64,000 nucleotides of DNA, from assembly GCF_001951155.1 (NCBI RefSeq), contig NZ_CP016359.1, forward strand, positions 699,001 to 763,000, written 5' to 3'. Both the position numbers and the translations under genes were made by a program. This DNA is from Christiangramia flava JLT2011. Lineage in GTDB: Bacteria > Bacteroidota > Bacteroidia > Flavobacteriales > Flavobacteriaceae. Shown one piece after another: positions 52,199 to 61,994 of this stretch (its first letter is position 1; every line of letters begins with the position of its first letter). The notes beneath the pieces are model-generated. The model did no database searches. It saw nothing but the letters and a program-made list of their open reading frames with translations, and was not told where the DNA came from.

Positions 52199-54529
52199 TT
52201 AAAATAATGCGGAAATTCCGCCTCCAAATCCAAATCGGTTATCGTAACTGCCTACCAGCGCAAAATTCCGTGCAAAAATGTATTCCAGACCAACCTGCCA
52301 GGTAGTTTCTGATTGATAATTTACGCCGTTTTCCAAATCATTTCCCCAGCCAAAATCCATTTGATATTCATATTCCCCGTACACGGCGATATGTGGAAAA
52401 ATCAAGGTCTCTTTGAAAAGACCGATTTGTGGGCGCAGTTTACTATCTATACGCACTTCGGAATTGATCAATAGGGGCAGTAAGTATCGCACTCCGCCAA
52501 TAGCTACAGTTTCCAGGTCTTCCAGGGAATCTTCCATTTCATTCTCTACGTTGACCCCTCCAAATAGCCTGAAATAATCATTCAGATAGCGTTCGTAGGT
52601 CACTTCAGCTTCCATATTTTTATTCCAGCCCAGCTCACCTGCAAAGCTAAACTGGTTCCGGATGTTGGTCGCAGTTGCGTAAAGTTCGGTCATATGACTT
52701 GCCGCAGTAATCTCGCCCCAACTGTACAAATGGTTCGCTTCGGTAGTCAAAGTGGAAAGCGCATGTTCCTTCATCCGTTCATCTCGGGGAGTGTCATAAC
52801 TAAAGATCCGGGCCATCCCGCTATTGAGATGGTAAAGAATATGACAGTGAAAGAACCAGTCTCCAGTTTCACTTGCATCGAACTCGATCACCACTTTCTG
52901 CATTGGCGCCACATTTACCGTATGTTTCAATGGAGAATATTCCCCATTTTCATTTAAAACACGGAAAAAATGGCCATGCAAATGCATGGGATGATGCATC
53001 ATGGTGAGGTTATTCAGCGTGATCCGAGCGACCGTTCCCTGTTCGATCTTAATCTTATCGGTTTCTGAAAGAGGCACCCCATTGATGCTCCACACGTACC
53101 GGTTCATATTACCGGTTAAGTTGAACAACATTTCTTTCACTGGTTTATCTCCATCAAAAGTGGTTTTTACCGGAGATTTCAGATAATTATAATTGAATTC
53201 CGGATTTCCTGCAGTTTTCATATTATCACCAACCACCTTATCTGCCGGAATCATATAGCCTTTTTTCATCGACATTTTTTCATTATTCCCAGCCATTTCA
53301 CCGTTTTCCATTTTAGTGGAATCAGCTTTCATATCATTCATGCTGCCCATCTCAGAGGCTTTGCCCATCGGCATTTTCATTTCGCCCATATCCATGCTGT
53401 ATTTTTTCATCACTTCTATGGAATCGTTCCTACGGGGGCGGAATTTCGATGCCGGAGCGCCCATTTTCATATCCATGGCCATCATCTCCTTCATTTTTTG
53501 GATGAGGTCTGGCTCTGGAACTATCGGTGCTTTCTGAACTGGGCCTGTCCCTAAAGTAGCTGTTGCAAAACCGGAACCATCCTGCGCCATCGATCGAATT
53601 TCAAGGCTTCCGTCTTCAGGAATAGTGACAATGAAGTCATAGGTTTCCGCAACCCCGATCAGGGTTTTATTATGCGCAACTGGTACCACATCCTTTCCAT
53701 CAGCCGAAACCAACATGGGATTATTCCCACCGAAAGTGAGCCAGTAATAACTGGCGGCCGAAGCATTAACAAATCGAAGCCTCACTTTTTCACCCGGTTC
53801 AAACTGCGGGTATTCCTGCACAGCTTTTCCGTTGATAAAAAAGCGATCATAAAAATTATCTGAAATAGCAAAATCGGGCATACGTTGCCAGATCATTTTC
53901 AACTTGGCCTTCACCGCCTTTTCCCTCACGATCTTATTCCAGCTTTGTACCTGGCCTTTTTTGATCAGGTACCATTCATTGCCGCGTTTTAAATTCTTTA
54001 ACTGGCTTGCAGGATCTTCATCCATCCAGTCTGACAGGACCAAAACAAGGTTCTTGTCATAGTCTAACTCCTGCTTTTTCGGGTTGATTTGAATAGACCC
54101 ATAAACTCCGCGCTGTTCCTGTAAGCCGGTATGGGAATGATACCAGTAGGTTCCAGACTGCTTAATGGCAAATTTATACTGAAAAGTCTCGCCTGGCTCA
54201 ATTGGTGGAGTTGTTAAATATGGAACACCATCATAGAAATTAGGAAGAATTAGACCATGCCAGTGAACCGAAGTCTCATGATCCATCTTATTGGTCACAT
54301 TGATCACCGCAAATTCACCTTCTGTAAAGACCAGGTTCGGCCCGGGGATTCCACCGTTGATGGTCATAGCCTTTACCTTTCTACCGGTAACATTCACCGT
54401 TTCATAATCAATAGTTAGATTGTATTCGTGAACAGGCCAGTTGTTGATATTTTCTTCGGAACCATTGGCCGTTTGAGCCTTAACCTGAAGGGCAAAAAAT
54501 AATAGAAGTAGTAATAGTTTTGTTTTCAT
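52199..54529 (-). CDS. Multicopper oxidase (CopA type) fused to CopB-like domain
   Basis: A 776-residue exported protein. Three cupredoxin domains hold all four copper blocks: HWHG at 89-92, HSH at 131-133, HPMHLHGH at 513-520 and HCHILYHLNSGM at 561-572 (type 1 Cys, His, Met). A methionine-rich insert (about residues 345-426, e.g. MKEMMAMDMKMG) is typical of CopA/PcoA and CueO. From residue ~600 to the end the sequence changes to a CopB-like outer-membrane barrel (WGEITAASHMTELYATATN, YGEYEYQMDFGWG), normally a separate protein. It oxidises and sequesters Cu(I) in the periplasm or at the outer membrane. It heads the copper group. Confidence 0.9.
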   Translation of the reverse strand: MKTKLLLLLLFFALQVKAQTANGSEENINNWPVHEYNLTIDYETVNVTGRKVKAMTINGGIPGPNLVFTEGEFAVINVTNKMDHETSVHWHGLILPNFYDGVPYLTTPPIEPGETFQYKFAIKQSGTYWYHSHTGLQEQRGVYGSIQINPKKQELDYDKNLVLVLSDWMDEDPASQLKNLKRGNEWYLIKKGQVQSWNKIVREKAVKAKLKMIWQRMPDFAISDNFYDRFFINGKAVQEYPQFEPGEKVRLRFVNASAASYYWLTFGGNNPMLVSADGKDVVPVAHNKTLIGVAETYDFIVTIPEDGSLEIRSMAQDGSGFATATLGTGPVQKAPIVPEPDLIQKMKEMMAMDMKMGAPASKFRPRRNDSIEVMKKYSMDMGEMKMPMGKASEMGSMNDMKADSTKMENGEMAGNNEKMSMKKGYMIPADKVVGDNMKTAGNPEFNYNYLKSPVKTTFDGDKPVKEMLFNLTGNMNRYVWSINGVPLSETDKIKIEQGTVARITLNNLTMMHHPMHLHGHFFRVLNENGEYSPLKHTVNVAPMQKVVIEFDASETGDWFFHCHILYHLNSGMARIFSYDTPRDERMKEHALSTLTTEANHLYSWGEITAASHMTELYATATNIRNQFSFAGELGWNKNMEAEVTYERYLNDYFRLFGGVNVENEMEDSLEDLETVAIGGVRYLLPLLINSEVRIDSKLRPQIGLFKETLIFPHIAVYGEYEYQMDFGWGNDLENGVNYQSETTWQVGLEYIFARNFALVGSYDNRFGFGGGISALF

Positions 54530-54593
54530 TTTTCAAAGCTTTTGATTTTTAAATAACTAAGACCATGGGTCATTTCCTTTCTGAAAAAGGTTA

Positions 54594-55007
54594 TTAAATC
54601 AAAAAGCTTTCATTCACCAGATAAATTGGCTGTTGAAGTAAAGGTGGCGGAAAAAGATGTTTTATGAAAGTCACTTCCGCAAAGCAAGCGGCTGAAAGAG
54701 GCTTTCCTGCGGAAGCTTGATCAGCAATGCCTACTGAGGCTATTTGAGAAACCGACCAGATTGCATCCTTGAGATCCTTTTGACCTTGTATCTGGAGCAT
54801 TTTGTTACTGCAGCAATTAGCTGTGTCTTCCATACAGTTGACAGGCATTGCATTATCACAGCAATTTTTAGCAGTCAGAAACAAAGAAGTTTCCACCAAA
54901 ATATTTCCACAGTAATGCTTATAGGCCGTAAATGAAAAAGTAGAAAGCAGGAAAATGAAAGCCAGCAGGCCTGAAGATAACTTGGTATGTAAGGCTAATT
55001 TTCTCAA
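54594..55007 (-). CDS. HYC_CC_PP family protein
   Basis: A 137-residue protein with one N-terminal membrane segment (LLAFIFLLSTFSFT) and the diagnostic run of HYCG, NCC and ANCC cysteine motifs, then a C-terminal FPPPLLQQPIYL. The start is a TTG at 55007; no in-frame ATG is nearer. The family is found next to copper or heavy-metal genes in Bacteroidetes, and the cysteines probably bind metal. It is 64 bases upstream of the multicopper oxidase gene in the same direction. Confidence 0.82.
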   Translation of the reverse strand: MRKLALHTKLSSGLLAFIFLLSTFSFTAYKHYCGNILVETSLFLTAKNCCDNAMPVNCMEDTANCCSNKMLQIQGQKDLKDAIWSVSQIASVGIADQASAGKPLSAACFAEVTFIKHLFPPPLLQQPIYLVNESFLI

Positions 55008-55243
55008 GAACTGGTCATTTTACCAGTGCAAATTTACCGGGACCGAGACCAATAAAATTTAAAATTTTTGTAATTTCCTTTCACTTTTATAATTCATTGT
55101 GAGTGATTTAACAGTTTTTCAACAATTATTATCGCTCATGGTTTATCGGAGTTATTTCTTCATCAACAAGCGTTAAACTAAAGCTATATTCTGTAAATAC
55201 CACTAGAAAAACCTTTCACTTCCTTAAATTGAAATAAAAAGCC

Positions 55244-55387
55244 ATGAAAGATCATGATCGAAAAACCGAAAGGCAAAAAAACACCCAGCTTGGAGATATG
55301 CACGGGGACGGCGTGCATTTTGACAAAGATATTATGAGCTCTAAAAAAGAAAAGGGTGCAAAAAAGAAAGACTCTTCCGAATCTTAA
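55244..55387 (+). CDS. Small hydrophilic Lys-rich protein, hypothetical
   Basis: A 47-residue frame, MKDHDRKTERQKNTQLGDMH to KKKDSSES, with no Cys or Trp and many Lys, Asp and Glu. It begins with an ATG preceded by an A-rich stretch and is closed 26 bases later by a strong terminator, which supports a real short gene. Highly charged short proteins of this kind are common in flavobacteria and have no known role. Confidence 0.45.
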   Translation: MKDHDRKTERQKNTQLGDMHGDGVHFDKDIMSSKKEKGAKKKDSSES

Positions 55388-55412
55388 AAAAGTATATTGC
55401 TCTAAATATTCT

Positions 55413-55440
55413 AATCCTGTCGCTACCGACGGGATTTTTT
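55413..55440 (+). terminator. Rho-independent terminator
   Basis: AATCCTGTCG and CGACGGGATT pair over ten positions (one G-T) around a CTAC loop, followed by TTTT. It closes the small 55244 gene. Confidence 0.8.
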
Positions 55441-55728
55441 ATGCGCAAACGATTCTGTGAAAACAGCAAGCATTTAAGACCATAATTAGGTATTCTGCTG
55501 TTTCAGGATATCTCATTTCCTTCGCCTCAAAATTACAAATTTGACAGAATAAGGCTTCATAATTACCAGCAATCCCAGTATTCATAAGGAATGCTTCAAA
55601 ATTGATAGGGAGTTGCAACATATGTGTTAGACGATTTCCACCCCGACAGATATATTTGTTATCAATCCTTAAAATTTTAACAATTCAGGAGTTACACAAT
55701 CGATTTCCTAAATCTCGGTTCACTCTAC

Positions 55729-55740
55729 GAAAACGTTTTC
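55729..55740. promoter_or_regulatory. LacI-type palindrome upstream of susC
   Basis: GAAAACGTTTTC is a perfect 12-base palindrome with the central CG typical of LacI/GalR-family operators, 41 bases before the susC ATG at 55782. No LacI gene is in the window, so the assignment is only by pattern. Confidence 0.35.
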
Positions 55741-55781
55741 AATCTCGAAATAAGGAAAACAAACTAAACTGCTACAAACTT

Positions 55782-58700
55782 ATGATGACAAGTTATTCTA
55801 TGATTAAAACCATCTTCAAAAGGCCTGGTCTTTGGCTCGTTATGCTGGGCCTTTGGAGTTTTACCGCGATGGCCCAACGAACAGTGACCGGGACCGTGCG
55901 CGATGATAACGGCCCGCTTCCCGGCGTTACGGTGCAGGTGAAAAATACCGATAACGGGGTGGTGACCGATTTTGATGGGAATTATACCATTAACCAGGTT
56001 CCCGAAAATGCCGTGCTACAATTCAGCTTTGTGGGCTACCAGATGCAGGAGATCAACAGCGGCAGCCAGAATGTGATCAATACGACCATGGAAGTGGATG
56101 TTTCCTCTCTCGATGAAGTAGTGGTAATTGGGTACGGAAAAATGAAAAGAAGCGATGTGACCGGTGCAGTGGTTTCGGTTTCTGAAGATGCCATACAGGA
56201 ATCGGTTCCCACAACGGTAGACCAGGTATTGCAGGGGCGTGCGGCCGGAGTACAGATCCAGCAGAACAGTGGAGCCCCAGGTGCCAGTTCCTCGATCAGG
56301 ATTCGGGGTATTAGTTCCATAACCGGCTCTAATGAGCCAATTTTTGTGATTGACGGAGTCATCGTAGACAGTAATACCGGGCAAAATGGGCAGAATGCCT
56401 TCTCGTCTATCAACCCCGCCGATATTGTTTCCATCGATATTCTGAAAGATGCTTCAGCTACCGCGATCTATGGTTCTCGCGCAGCTAACGGAGTGATCCT
56501 GATCACTACCAAGCGCGGCCAGAATGGGGAATCTACCATAACTTTTAATTCCTATGCAGGTTACCAGGAAATTCCGAAGCATCTTCCGCTTTTAAACTTA
56601 CAGGAATATGCGATCCTGAAAAACACGCGTTCCGACCTAGGTATCGTTCAGCGAGATGCCAACTTTATCAGGCCGGAATTATTAGGCGAAGGGACCAACT
56701 GGCAGGAAGAAATGTTCCAGCAGGCTTTCATGCAGAGCTACAACCTGTCGATGGCGGGTGGTAACGATAAAAGTACGTACAGTATGAGCGCCGGGTACCT
56801 GGACCAGGAAGGTATCGCGCTGGGTTCTGCTTTTGACCGTTTCAACCTTCGCGGGGTCTTCGATTCTCAAGTAAAAGAGTACCTGAAGATGGGGGTGAAT
56901 TTCGCCTTTAGCAATATTAAGCAGAATACTACTTTTTCTGATCAGTCCCTGATCTTAACTGCCCTGAGACAAACGCCAAATGTGGCAGTGCGCAATGCTG
57001 ATGGCTCCTTTGATGGCCCGGTAACTGATGAATTCACGCAGAACAACCCGGTAGGACTGGCTTCGATCCGTGAAAATAAGAACGAAAACACGAATATTCG
57101 TGCCAATGCTTTTGCCGAAATCGATTTTACGGAAGGTTTGAGCCTGCGTTCAGAATATTCCCTGGATTACGGTTTTTCCAACGGCTACACCTTTAATCCG
57201 TCCTACCAGTTCGGAGCGATCGTGAACGATATTCGAGAAGGTTCCCGTACGAAAAGTTACAGCAAGTATTACAACATTCGCAATGTGCTTACTTATGACC
57301 GCACATTTGGAGAAGATCATACGGTAAATGCCATTTTAGGACAGGAATTCCAGGAGTCTTTCTATGAAAACCTGTATGGTTACCGTACCGGTTACCTTAC
57401 CAATGGCGCGACCGATCTGAACGCCGGGGATGCTTCCACAGCAAGGAACTCGAACGCCAGTTTCAACAGTGCGTTGAATTCCTATTTCGCAAGGGCTTTC
57501 TATTCTTTTCAGGATAAATATTTGCTAACCGCTACAATTCGGTATGACGGTTCCTCGAAATTTTCCAAGGAGAATCGCTGGGGATGGTTTCCTTCCGCAG
57601 CCTTTGCCTGGAAGCTTTCCAACGAAAATTTCCTGAAAGACAGTGAAACTATTAATAACCTGAAATTAAGACTGGGATACGGTGCGGTAGGAAACCAGAG
57701 CGTACCAAATTACGCCTACACCTCGATCTATGCAGCTTCCCCAACACCTTTTGGTGCCGGGCTACTAGCTGCCAACACCGCCAATCCCGACCTGAAATGG
57801 GAAACGACCTATTCGAGCAATATTGGGCTGGACCTGAACATGTTCAATAACCGCCTGGAATTTATTGCTGATGTGTATTCCAAAAAGACCGAAGATCTAT
57901 TGTTGCTTGCTCCTTATCCAGATTATTCAGGAACCTCTGGAATCGGGGCCACTTCCGCTCCATATGTGAACATTGGTTCCTTGCAAAATCGCGGGCTTGA
58001 ACTTACGCTGAATACTGTAAATGTGGATACAGATGATTTTACCTGGCGTTCCAACCTGGTCTTTACCATGAACCGAAATGAGGTTTTAGGCCTTGCTACG
58101 GAAACCGGTATTTTAAACCGTACCATCCAGCAGGGATCAGATATTACGATCATCACCCGTACGGCTGTAGGCAAACCAATTGGCCAGTTTTACGGTTATA
58201 AGGTGATTGGCCGATTTGAACAGGCTACAGATTTCTATTATCGTGATGAAAATGGTGACGTTGTACCAAGAGCGCTTCCGGAAGGGATGGAAATTGGCGA
58301 AAACGGCGTGTGGATTGGAGATTACATTTTTGACGACCTGAATAATGACGGGGTCATCAACGAACAGGATCGCGATTACATCGGAAATCCGCTACCAGAT
58401 TTCAGCTACGGGATCAACAACTCCTTCAGCTATAAGAATTTTGACCTGAGCATTCAGCTTTCGGGAGTCTACGGAAATGAGATTGTGAACTACCAGAGAC
58501 GATTTTTGGAGAATCCCCGGGAGAACACCAATCTTCTGAGATCCGCTCTAGGTTACGCGCAACTGGATTTGATAGACCCGAACGGACCAAACGATTATCG
58601 CAACGTGGAAATTGTGGGCGGAGATCCATATATGCCTAGAATTGCAGCCTCTTCGGCCGCATCGACCTCGAATTTTCGATTTAGTGACCGCTTCCTGGAA

Positions 58701-58949
58701 GACGGTTCCTACCTGAGAATTCAGAATATTTCCTTCGGCTATAACCTTCCGAGAGATTTTGTGAAAAAATTCGGCTTGCTGAGTTTCAAGATCTACACCA
58801 ATTTCCAGAATGTGTACACCTTCACGAACTATTCCGGCTACGATCCCGAAGTTGGAGCGATCAACCAGGATGCGTTGCTCACGGGAATCGATAACGGTCG
58901 TTATCCTTCACCGCGAATCTATACTGCAGGTATCAATGTGAATTTTTAA
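55782..58949 (+). CDS. susC: SusC-family TonB-dependent transporter (xylan-type PUL)
   Basis: A protein of about 1055 residues from the ATG at 55782, which gives a proper signal peptide (FKRPGLWLVMLGLWSFTAMAQ). A CarboxypepD_reg-like domain (TVTGTVRDDNGPLPGVTV) is followed by the plug (VVVIGYGKMKRSDVTGAVVSV; IRGISSITGSNEPIFVIDGV; IYGSRAANGVILITTKRG) and the barrel, ending ...RIYTAGINVNF. The order susC-susD-SGBP-GH10 downstream indicates uptake of xylo-oligosaccharides. The gene is clearly richer in G/C than the left-hand susC, so the two pairs were not made by a recent duplication. Confidence 0.94.
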   Translation: MMTSYSMIKTIFKRPGLWLVMLGLWSFTAMAQRTVTGTVRDDNGPLPGVTVQVKNTDNGVVTDFDGNYTINQVPENAVLQFSFVGYQMQEINSGSQNVINTTMEVDVSSLDEVVVIGYGKMKRSDVTGAVVSVSEDAIQESVPTTVDQVLQGRAAGVQIQQNSGAPGASSSIRIRGISSITGSNEPIFVIDGVIVDSNTGQNGQNAFSSINPADIVSIDILKDASATAIYGSRAANGVILITTKRGQNGESTITFNSYAGYQEIPKHLPLLNLQEYAILKNTRSDLGIVQRDANFIRPELLGEGTNWQEEMFQQAFMQSYNLSMAGGNDKSTYSMSAGYLDQEGIALGSAFDRFNLRGVFDSQVKEYLKMGVNFAFSNIKQNTTFSDQSLILTALRQTPNVAVRNADGSFDGPVTDEFTQNNPVGLASIRENKNENTNIRANAFAEIDFTEGLSLRSEYSLDYGFSNGYTFNPSYQFGAIVNDIREGSRTKSYSKYYNIRNVLTYDRTFGEDHTVNAILGQEFQESFYENLYGYRTGYLTNGATDLNAGDASTARNSNASFNSALNSYFARAFYSFQDKYLLTATIRYDGSSKFSKENRWGWFPSAAFAWKLSNENFLKDSETINNLKLRLGYGAVGNQSVPNYAYTSIYAASPTPFGAGLLAANTANPDLKWETTYSSNIGLDLNMFNNRLEFIADVYSKKTEDLLLLAPYPDYSGTSGIGATSAPYVNIGSLQNRGLELTLNTVNVDTDDFTWRSNLVFTMNRNEVLGLATETGILNRTIQQGSDITIITRTAVGKPIGQFYGYKVIGRFEQATDFYYRDENGDVVPRALPEGMEIGENGVWIGDYIFDDLNNDGVINEQDRDYIGNPLPDFSYGINNSFSYKNFDLSIQLSGVYGNEIVNYQRRFLENPRENTNLLRSALGYAQLDLIDPNGPNDYRNVEIVGGDPYMPRIAASSAASTSNFRFSDRFLEDGSYLRIQNISFGYNLPRDFVKKFGLLSFKIYTNFQNVYTFTNYSGYDPEVGAINQDALLTGIDNGRYPSPRIYTAGINVNF

Positions 58950-58959
58950 AAGAAAGACT

Positions 58960-60597
58960 ATGAAAACAAGAAGTATACTTTATAAAACCCTGATCGCTGC
59001 GATGCTCTGCGGAATTTCGAGCTGTAGCGACGACCTTGAAATTGAACCGAATGATCAGATCGCCAAAGAGAATTTCTTCAAATCAGAAGAAGACTTTAAG
59101 GCCGCCACGGCTCCGCTTTACAATCGGGTCTGGTTTTCATTTAATGATAAATTCTATTTCGGGCTGGGAGACGGTCGTTCGTACAATCTCTACGCACCGT
59201 ATTCAGATTATATTTATCCGTTTAGCGATCTTACGGAAACCGGACTTACCGGCCCGCTGGTGGAAGCCTGGAGATCGTTCTACATTGTTATCCAGCAGTC
59301 CAACAACACGATCGCGGCAATTGAAGAAAGCACGGTTTCCGAAGAAATTCGCGCTCAGTATATCGCCGAAGCCCGATTTATGAGAGGGACCGCTTACTGG
59401 TATATTGCGTCGCTTTGGGGTGATGCAATCATTACCACCAGCCAGTCTGAGATCATCAACAATCCATTGGTGAATAAAAATCCGCGTGAAGATGTGTTTG
59501 AATTTGCCATTCGCGACCTGGAATATGCAGCAAAATACCTTCCGGAGCAGGCCGGCCAGTCAGGACGAGTTACGAAATACAGTGCCTACGGAATGCTTTC
59601 CAGGCTATATTTATCAGCTTCGGGGCTCAGTTCCAACCCAAACAGTGGAACGCGCGACCAGGCTCTGCTGGATCTCGCCAAAAAAGCTGCTGAAAAAGCC
59701 ATTAACGAAGGCCCGTATATGCTTTTGGATGATTACGCCGAACTATTTACCATCGAGAACAACAATAATTCAGAATCTATGTTTGCCCTTCAATGGGTCC
59801 CGAATGGCGATTACGGCGTGAACAATACACACCAGGCCTATTTCGCGCTGGGCTCTGAAATTACCGGGGATGATGCGGCCTGGGGTTACTTTACCAGAGC
59901 TTCTTTCGATATCCTGGAAGAATACGAGGCCAATGATGCGCGCAGAAAAGCGACCTGGATGGCAGATGGTGATTTTTACCCGGAGATCAGCCAGGCGAAT
60001 GGCGGCTATCTTGTAGAACATGAAAACACCTATGTAAACGTCAAAAAAGGAGTGGTAGGCTCTAATAAAGACAACCAGTCTATTTCCCGCATGAACTCCG
60101 GGTTGAATACCTACATGCTTCGGCTGGGAGAAGTTTACCTGAATTATGCGGAAGCCGTTTTGGGTAACAACGGTTCCACCAGCGACGCCACCGCCTTAAT
60201 GTACGTGAACGCTCTTCGTGAGCGTGCCGGGCTTGCTCCCAAAACCAGCCTGACATTCGAAGATATCTTCCACGAAAGAAGAGTGGAATTATGCATGGAA
60301 GGCCAGTTCTGGTACGATATGGTGCGCAGGGCCTATTACGAACAGCAGGAAATGCTGAATTATATAGATGATCAGGGCAGGGAAACGGTTATTCCTTTCA
60401 CTTATGATGAAGAGAACAACCGTGTGGAAGTTGATGATACAAGAGATGCTGCTCCGCGGGCAATTGGCCAGATAGACGAGAGCATTTTCCTGCTTCCCTA
60501 TCCGGAATCTGAGGTCGTTCAAAACCCATTGCTCCGCGACGCGCCAGTTCCTTACGATTTTACTGAAGAACGAATCACCGATGAATTATTTGACTAA
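58960..60597 (+). CDS. susD: SusD-family lipoprotein (xylan-type PUL)
   Basis: A 545-residue lipoprotein (signal MKTRSILYKTLIAAMLCGISSC, then SDDLEIEPNDQ). The SusD helical fold is marked by AEARFMRGTAYWYIASLWGD, YMLRLGEVYLNYAEAVLGN and FHERRVELCMEGQFWYDMVR, the last being the standard C-terminal RagB block. It starts 10 bases after susC and serves as the surface lid and glycan receptor for that transporter. Confidence 0.94.
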   Translation: MKTRSILYKTLIAAMLCGISSCSDDLEIEPNDQIAKENFFKSEEDFKAATAPLYNRVWFSFNDKFYFGLGDGRSYNLYAPYSDYIYPFSDLTETGLTGPLVEAWRSFYIVIQQSNNTIAAIEESTVSEEIRAQYIAEARFMRGTAYWYIASLWGDAIITTSQSEIINNPLVNKNPREDVFEFAIRDLEYAAKYLPEQAGQSGRVTKYSAYGMLSRLYLSASGLSSNPNSGTRDQALLDLAKKAAEKAINEGPYMLLDDYAELFTIENNNNSESMFALQWVPNGDYGVNNTHQAYFALGSEITGDDAAWGYFTRASFDILEEYEANDARRKATWMADGDFYPEISQANGGYLVEHENTYVNVKKGVVGSNKDNQSISRMNSGLNTYMLRLGEVYLNYAEAVLGNNGSTSDATALMYVNALRERAGLAPKTSLTFEDIFHERRVELCMEGQFWYDMVRRAYYEQQEMLNYIDDQGRETVIPFTYDEENNRVEVDDTRDAAPRAIGQIDESIFLLPYPESEVVQNPLLRDAPVPYDFTEERITDELFD

Positions 60598-60610
60598 ACT
60601 TCGAATTACG

Positions 60611-61969
60611 ATGAAAAATATAATGATTAAAAACAGCTGGATCTATGGCTTTCTCTTCCTGAGCCTGCTTCTATTGGGAAGCTGCTCCAGTGACGACTCA
60701 ACAGGAAGCGGGCCTATAAGCGTGGACGCGGTCTACCTTCAGGACGTAAATTCCTCGGTCCCTGACCGCCAGGTGCAATTTGCGCGCTTGGGACAGCTCA
60801 TCAGGCTGGAAGGGTCGGGTTTTGAAGGCCTGAGACGCGTATACATCAATGGTTTTCAAACGTCCTTCAACCCGGTGTATGTTTCAGATACTTCAATGCT
60901 CATCCGGGTTTCTCAGGATACTCCAACGATCGAAGCGGAAGAAGAGCTGCGTAATACCATCAGGCTGGTCAAAGACGGCAGTGAGACCACGATCGATTTC
61001 GAGATCCGTTCGTCTGCACCAACGATCAGCCGTGTTTCGAATACCCTTCCGAAGGCCGGCGAAGAGATCATAGTATATGGAAGCGGACTGATTGAAGTGA
61101 CCAAAGTTATCTTTCCCGGAAATGTGGAAGTAAGCAGCGGTATCACCTACGATGAAGAAGATGGAGAGTTTTTCACAGTAACCGTGCCTGAAGGCGTTTC
61201 TGCTTCGGGTGGTTCTCTCTATGTGGAAACTGCCAATGGCGCCGCTTATTCTCCCGCTTATTTCAATGTGCAGGACGGAATTATCCTGGATTTCGACGGG
61301 AATGGTGTGTTGGGTGAATTTGGAAATACGATTCGCCAGGAACAGCTGGAATCGGCTCCTATTGGAGAAAACAATAGATCACAAGGCAATTATGTAGCGA
61401 TGCGCCCCGAAGGAGTGAGCTCTTTTGAACCTGGTAAAAACAGGCTTTCTGAAGTATTTACTTCAGGAACCGAAAGTTGGAGAAGTCAGTTCACACCATT
61501 CATCCCTGCCAGTACACCGCTGGAAGAAGTAGCCTTTCAGTTTGACATTTATGTACCTGAAGCATGGGCCGGAAGTGGTTTTCTGAAGATCCTGCTTATC
61601 AACAATTTCAATGGTGGCGAATGGACCGGCGGTGTTTACAATTATGTGCCCTGGATCGTGGACGGTGAAATCGAACCTTTCCAGACCGATGGCTGGACAA
61701 CGGTCACCATTCCCTTAACCGATTTTTACCTTTTCAGTGATGGTGCCGATTATACTTTTGAAGATGTGTTGCAATACCGCGAATCAGCAACCTATAAGAA
61801 TTTCGGGATGTTTTTCGAAAATTCAGATATACGACTAAGTGATGTAACGGGCACTGCTACCGATGTAGAGTTTCCTTCTTTGGAAACTTCTGTGCAGGTA
61901 TATACCGATAACTGGCGCATTGTGTCCCTGGAAACTCCAATCGTAACCGATTTCCCTGATGAAGAATAG
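60611..61969 (+). CDS. IPT/TIG surface glycan-binding lipoprotein
   Basis: About 452 residues from the ATG at 60611; an upstream in-frame ATG at 60581 overlaps the susD stop. MIKNSWIYGFLFLSLLLLGSC is a lipoprotein signal. Two IPT/TIG immunoglobulin-like repeats (LGQLIRLEGSGFEGLRRVYING; LPKAGEEIIVYGSGLIEVTKVIF) precede a C-terminal beta-sandwich with several exposed aromatics (NNFNGGEWTGGVYNYVPW), probably the sugar-binding face. Its place between susD and the GH10 gene is that of the surface xylan-binding protein of Bacteroidetes xylan PULs. Confidence 0.85.
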   Translation: MKNIMIKNSWIYGFLFLSLLLLGSCSSDDSTGSGPISVDAVYLQDVNSSVPDRQVQFARLGQLIRLEGSGFEGLRRVYINGFQTSFNPVYVSDTSMLIRVSQDTPTIEAEEELRNTIRLVKDGSETTIDFEIRSSAPTISRVSNTLPKAGEEIIVYGSGLIEVTKVIFPGNVEVSSGITYDEEDGEFFTVTVPEGVSASGGSLYVETANGAAYSPAYFNVQDGIILDFDGNGVLGEFGNTIRQEQLESAPIGENNRSQGNYVAMRPEGVSSFEPGKNRLSEVFTSGTESWRSQFTPFIPASTPLEEVAFQFDIYVPEAWAGSGFLKILLINNFNGGEWTGGVYNYVPWIVDGEIEPFQTDGWTTVTIPLTDFYLFSDGADYTFEDVLQYRESATYKNFGMFFENSDIRLSDVTGTATDVEFPSLETSVQVYTDNWRIVSLETPIVTDFPDEE

Positions 61970-61994
61970 CCAAAACCTGACTAAAACATAAAAT

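Larger units (their letters stand above)
55388..55781. other. Intergenic region upstream of the xylan-type PUL
   Basis: This AT-rich spacer holds the terminator at 55413-55440 and a palindrome at 55729-55740, both listed separately. A long open stretch from 55602 in frame with susC has no signal-peptide start and is probably untranslated leader. No RNA gene seen. Confidence 0.5.

Noticed and set aside
55439..55621. Minus-strand 60-codon frame upstream of the second susC
   Set aside because: No start context, domain or operon partner; it overlaps a terminator and lies in AT-rich leader DNA.
55602..55781. N-terminal extension of the second susC
   Set aside because: The 60 extra residues lack susC similarity and would bury the signal peptide that starts at 55782.
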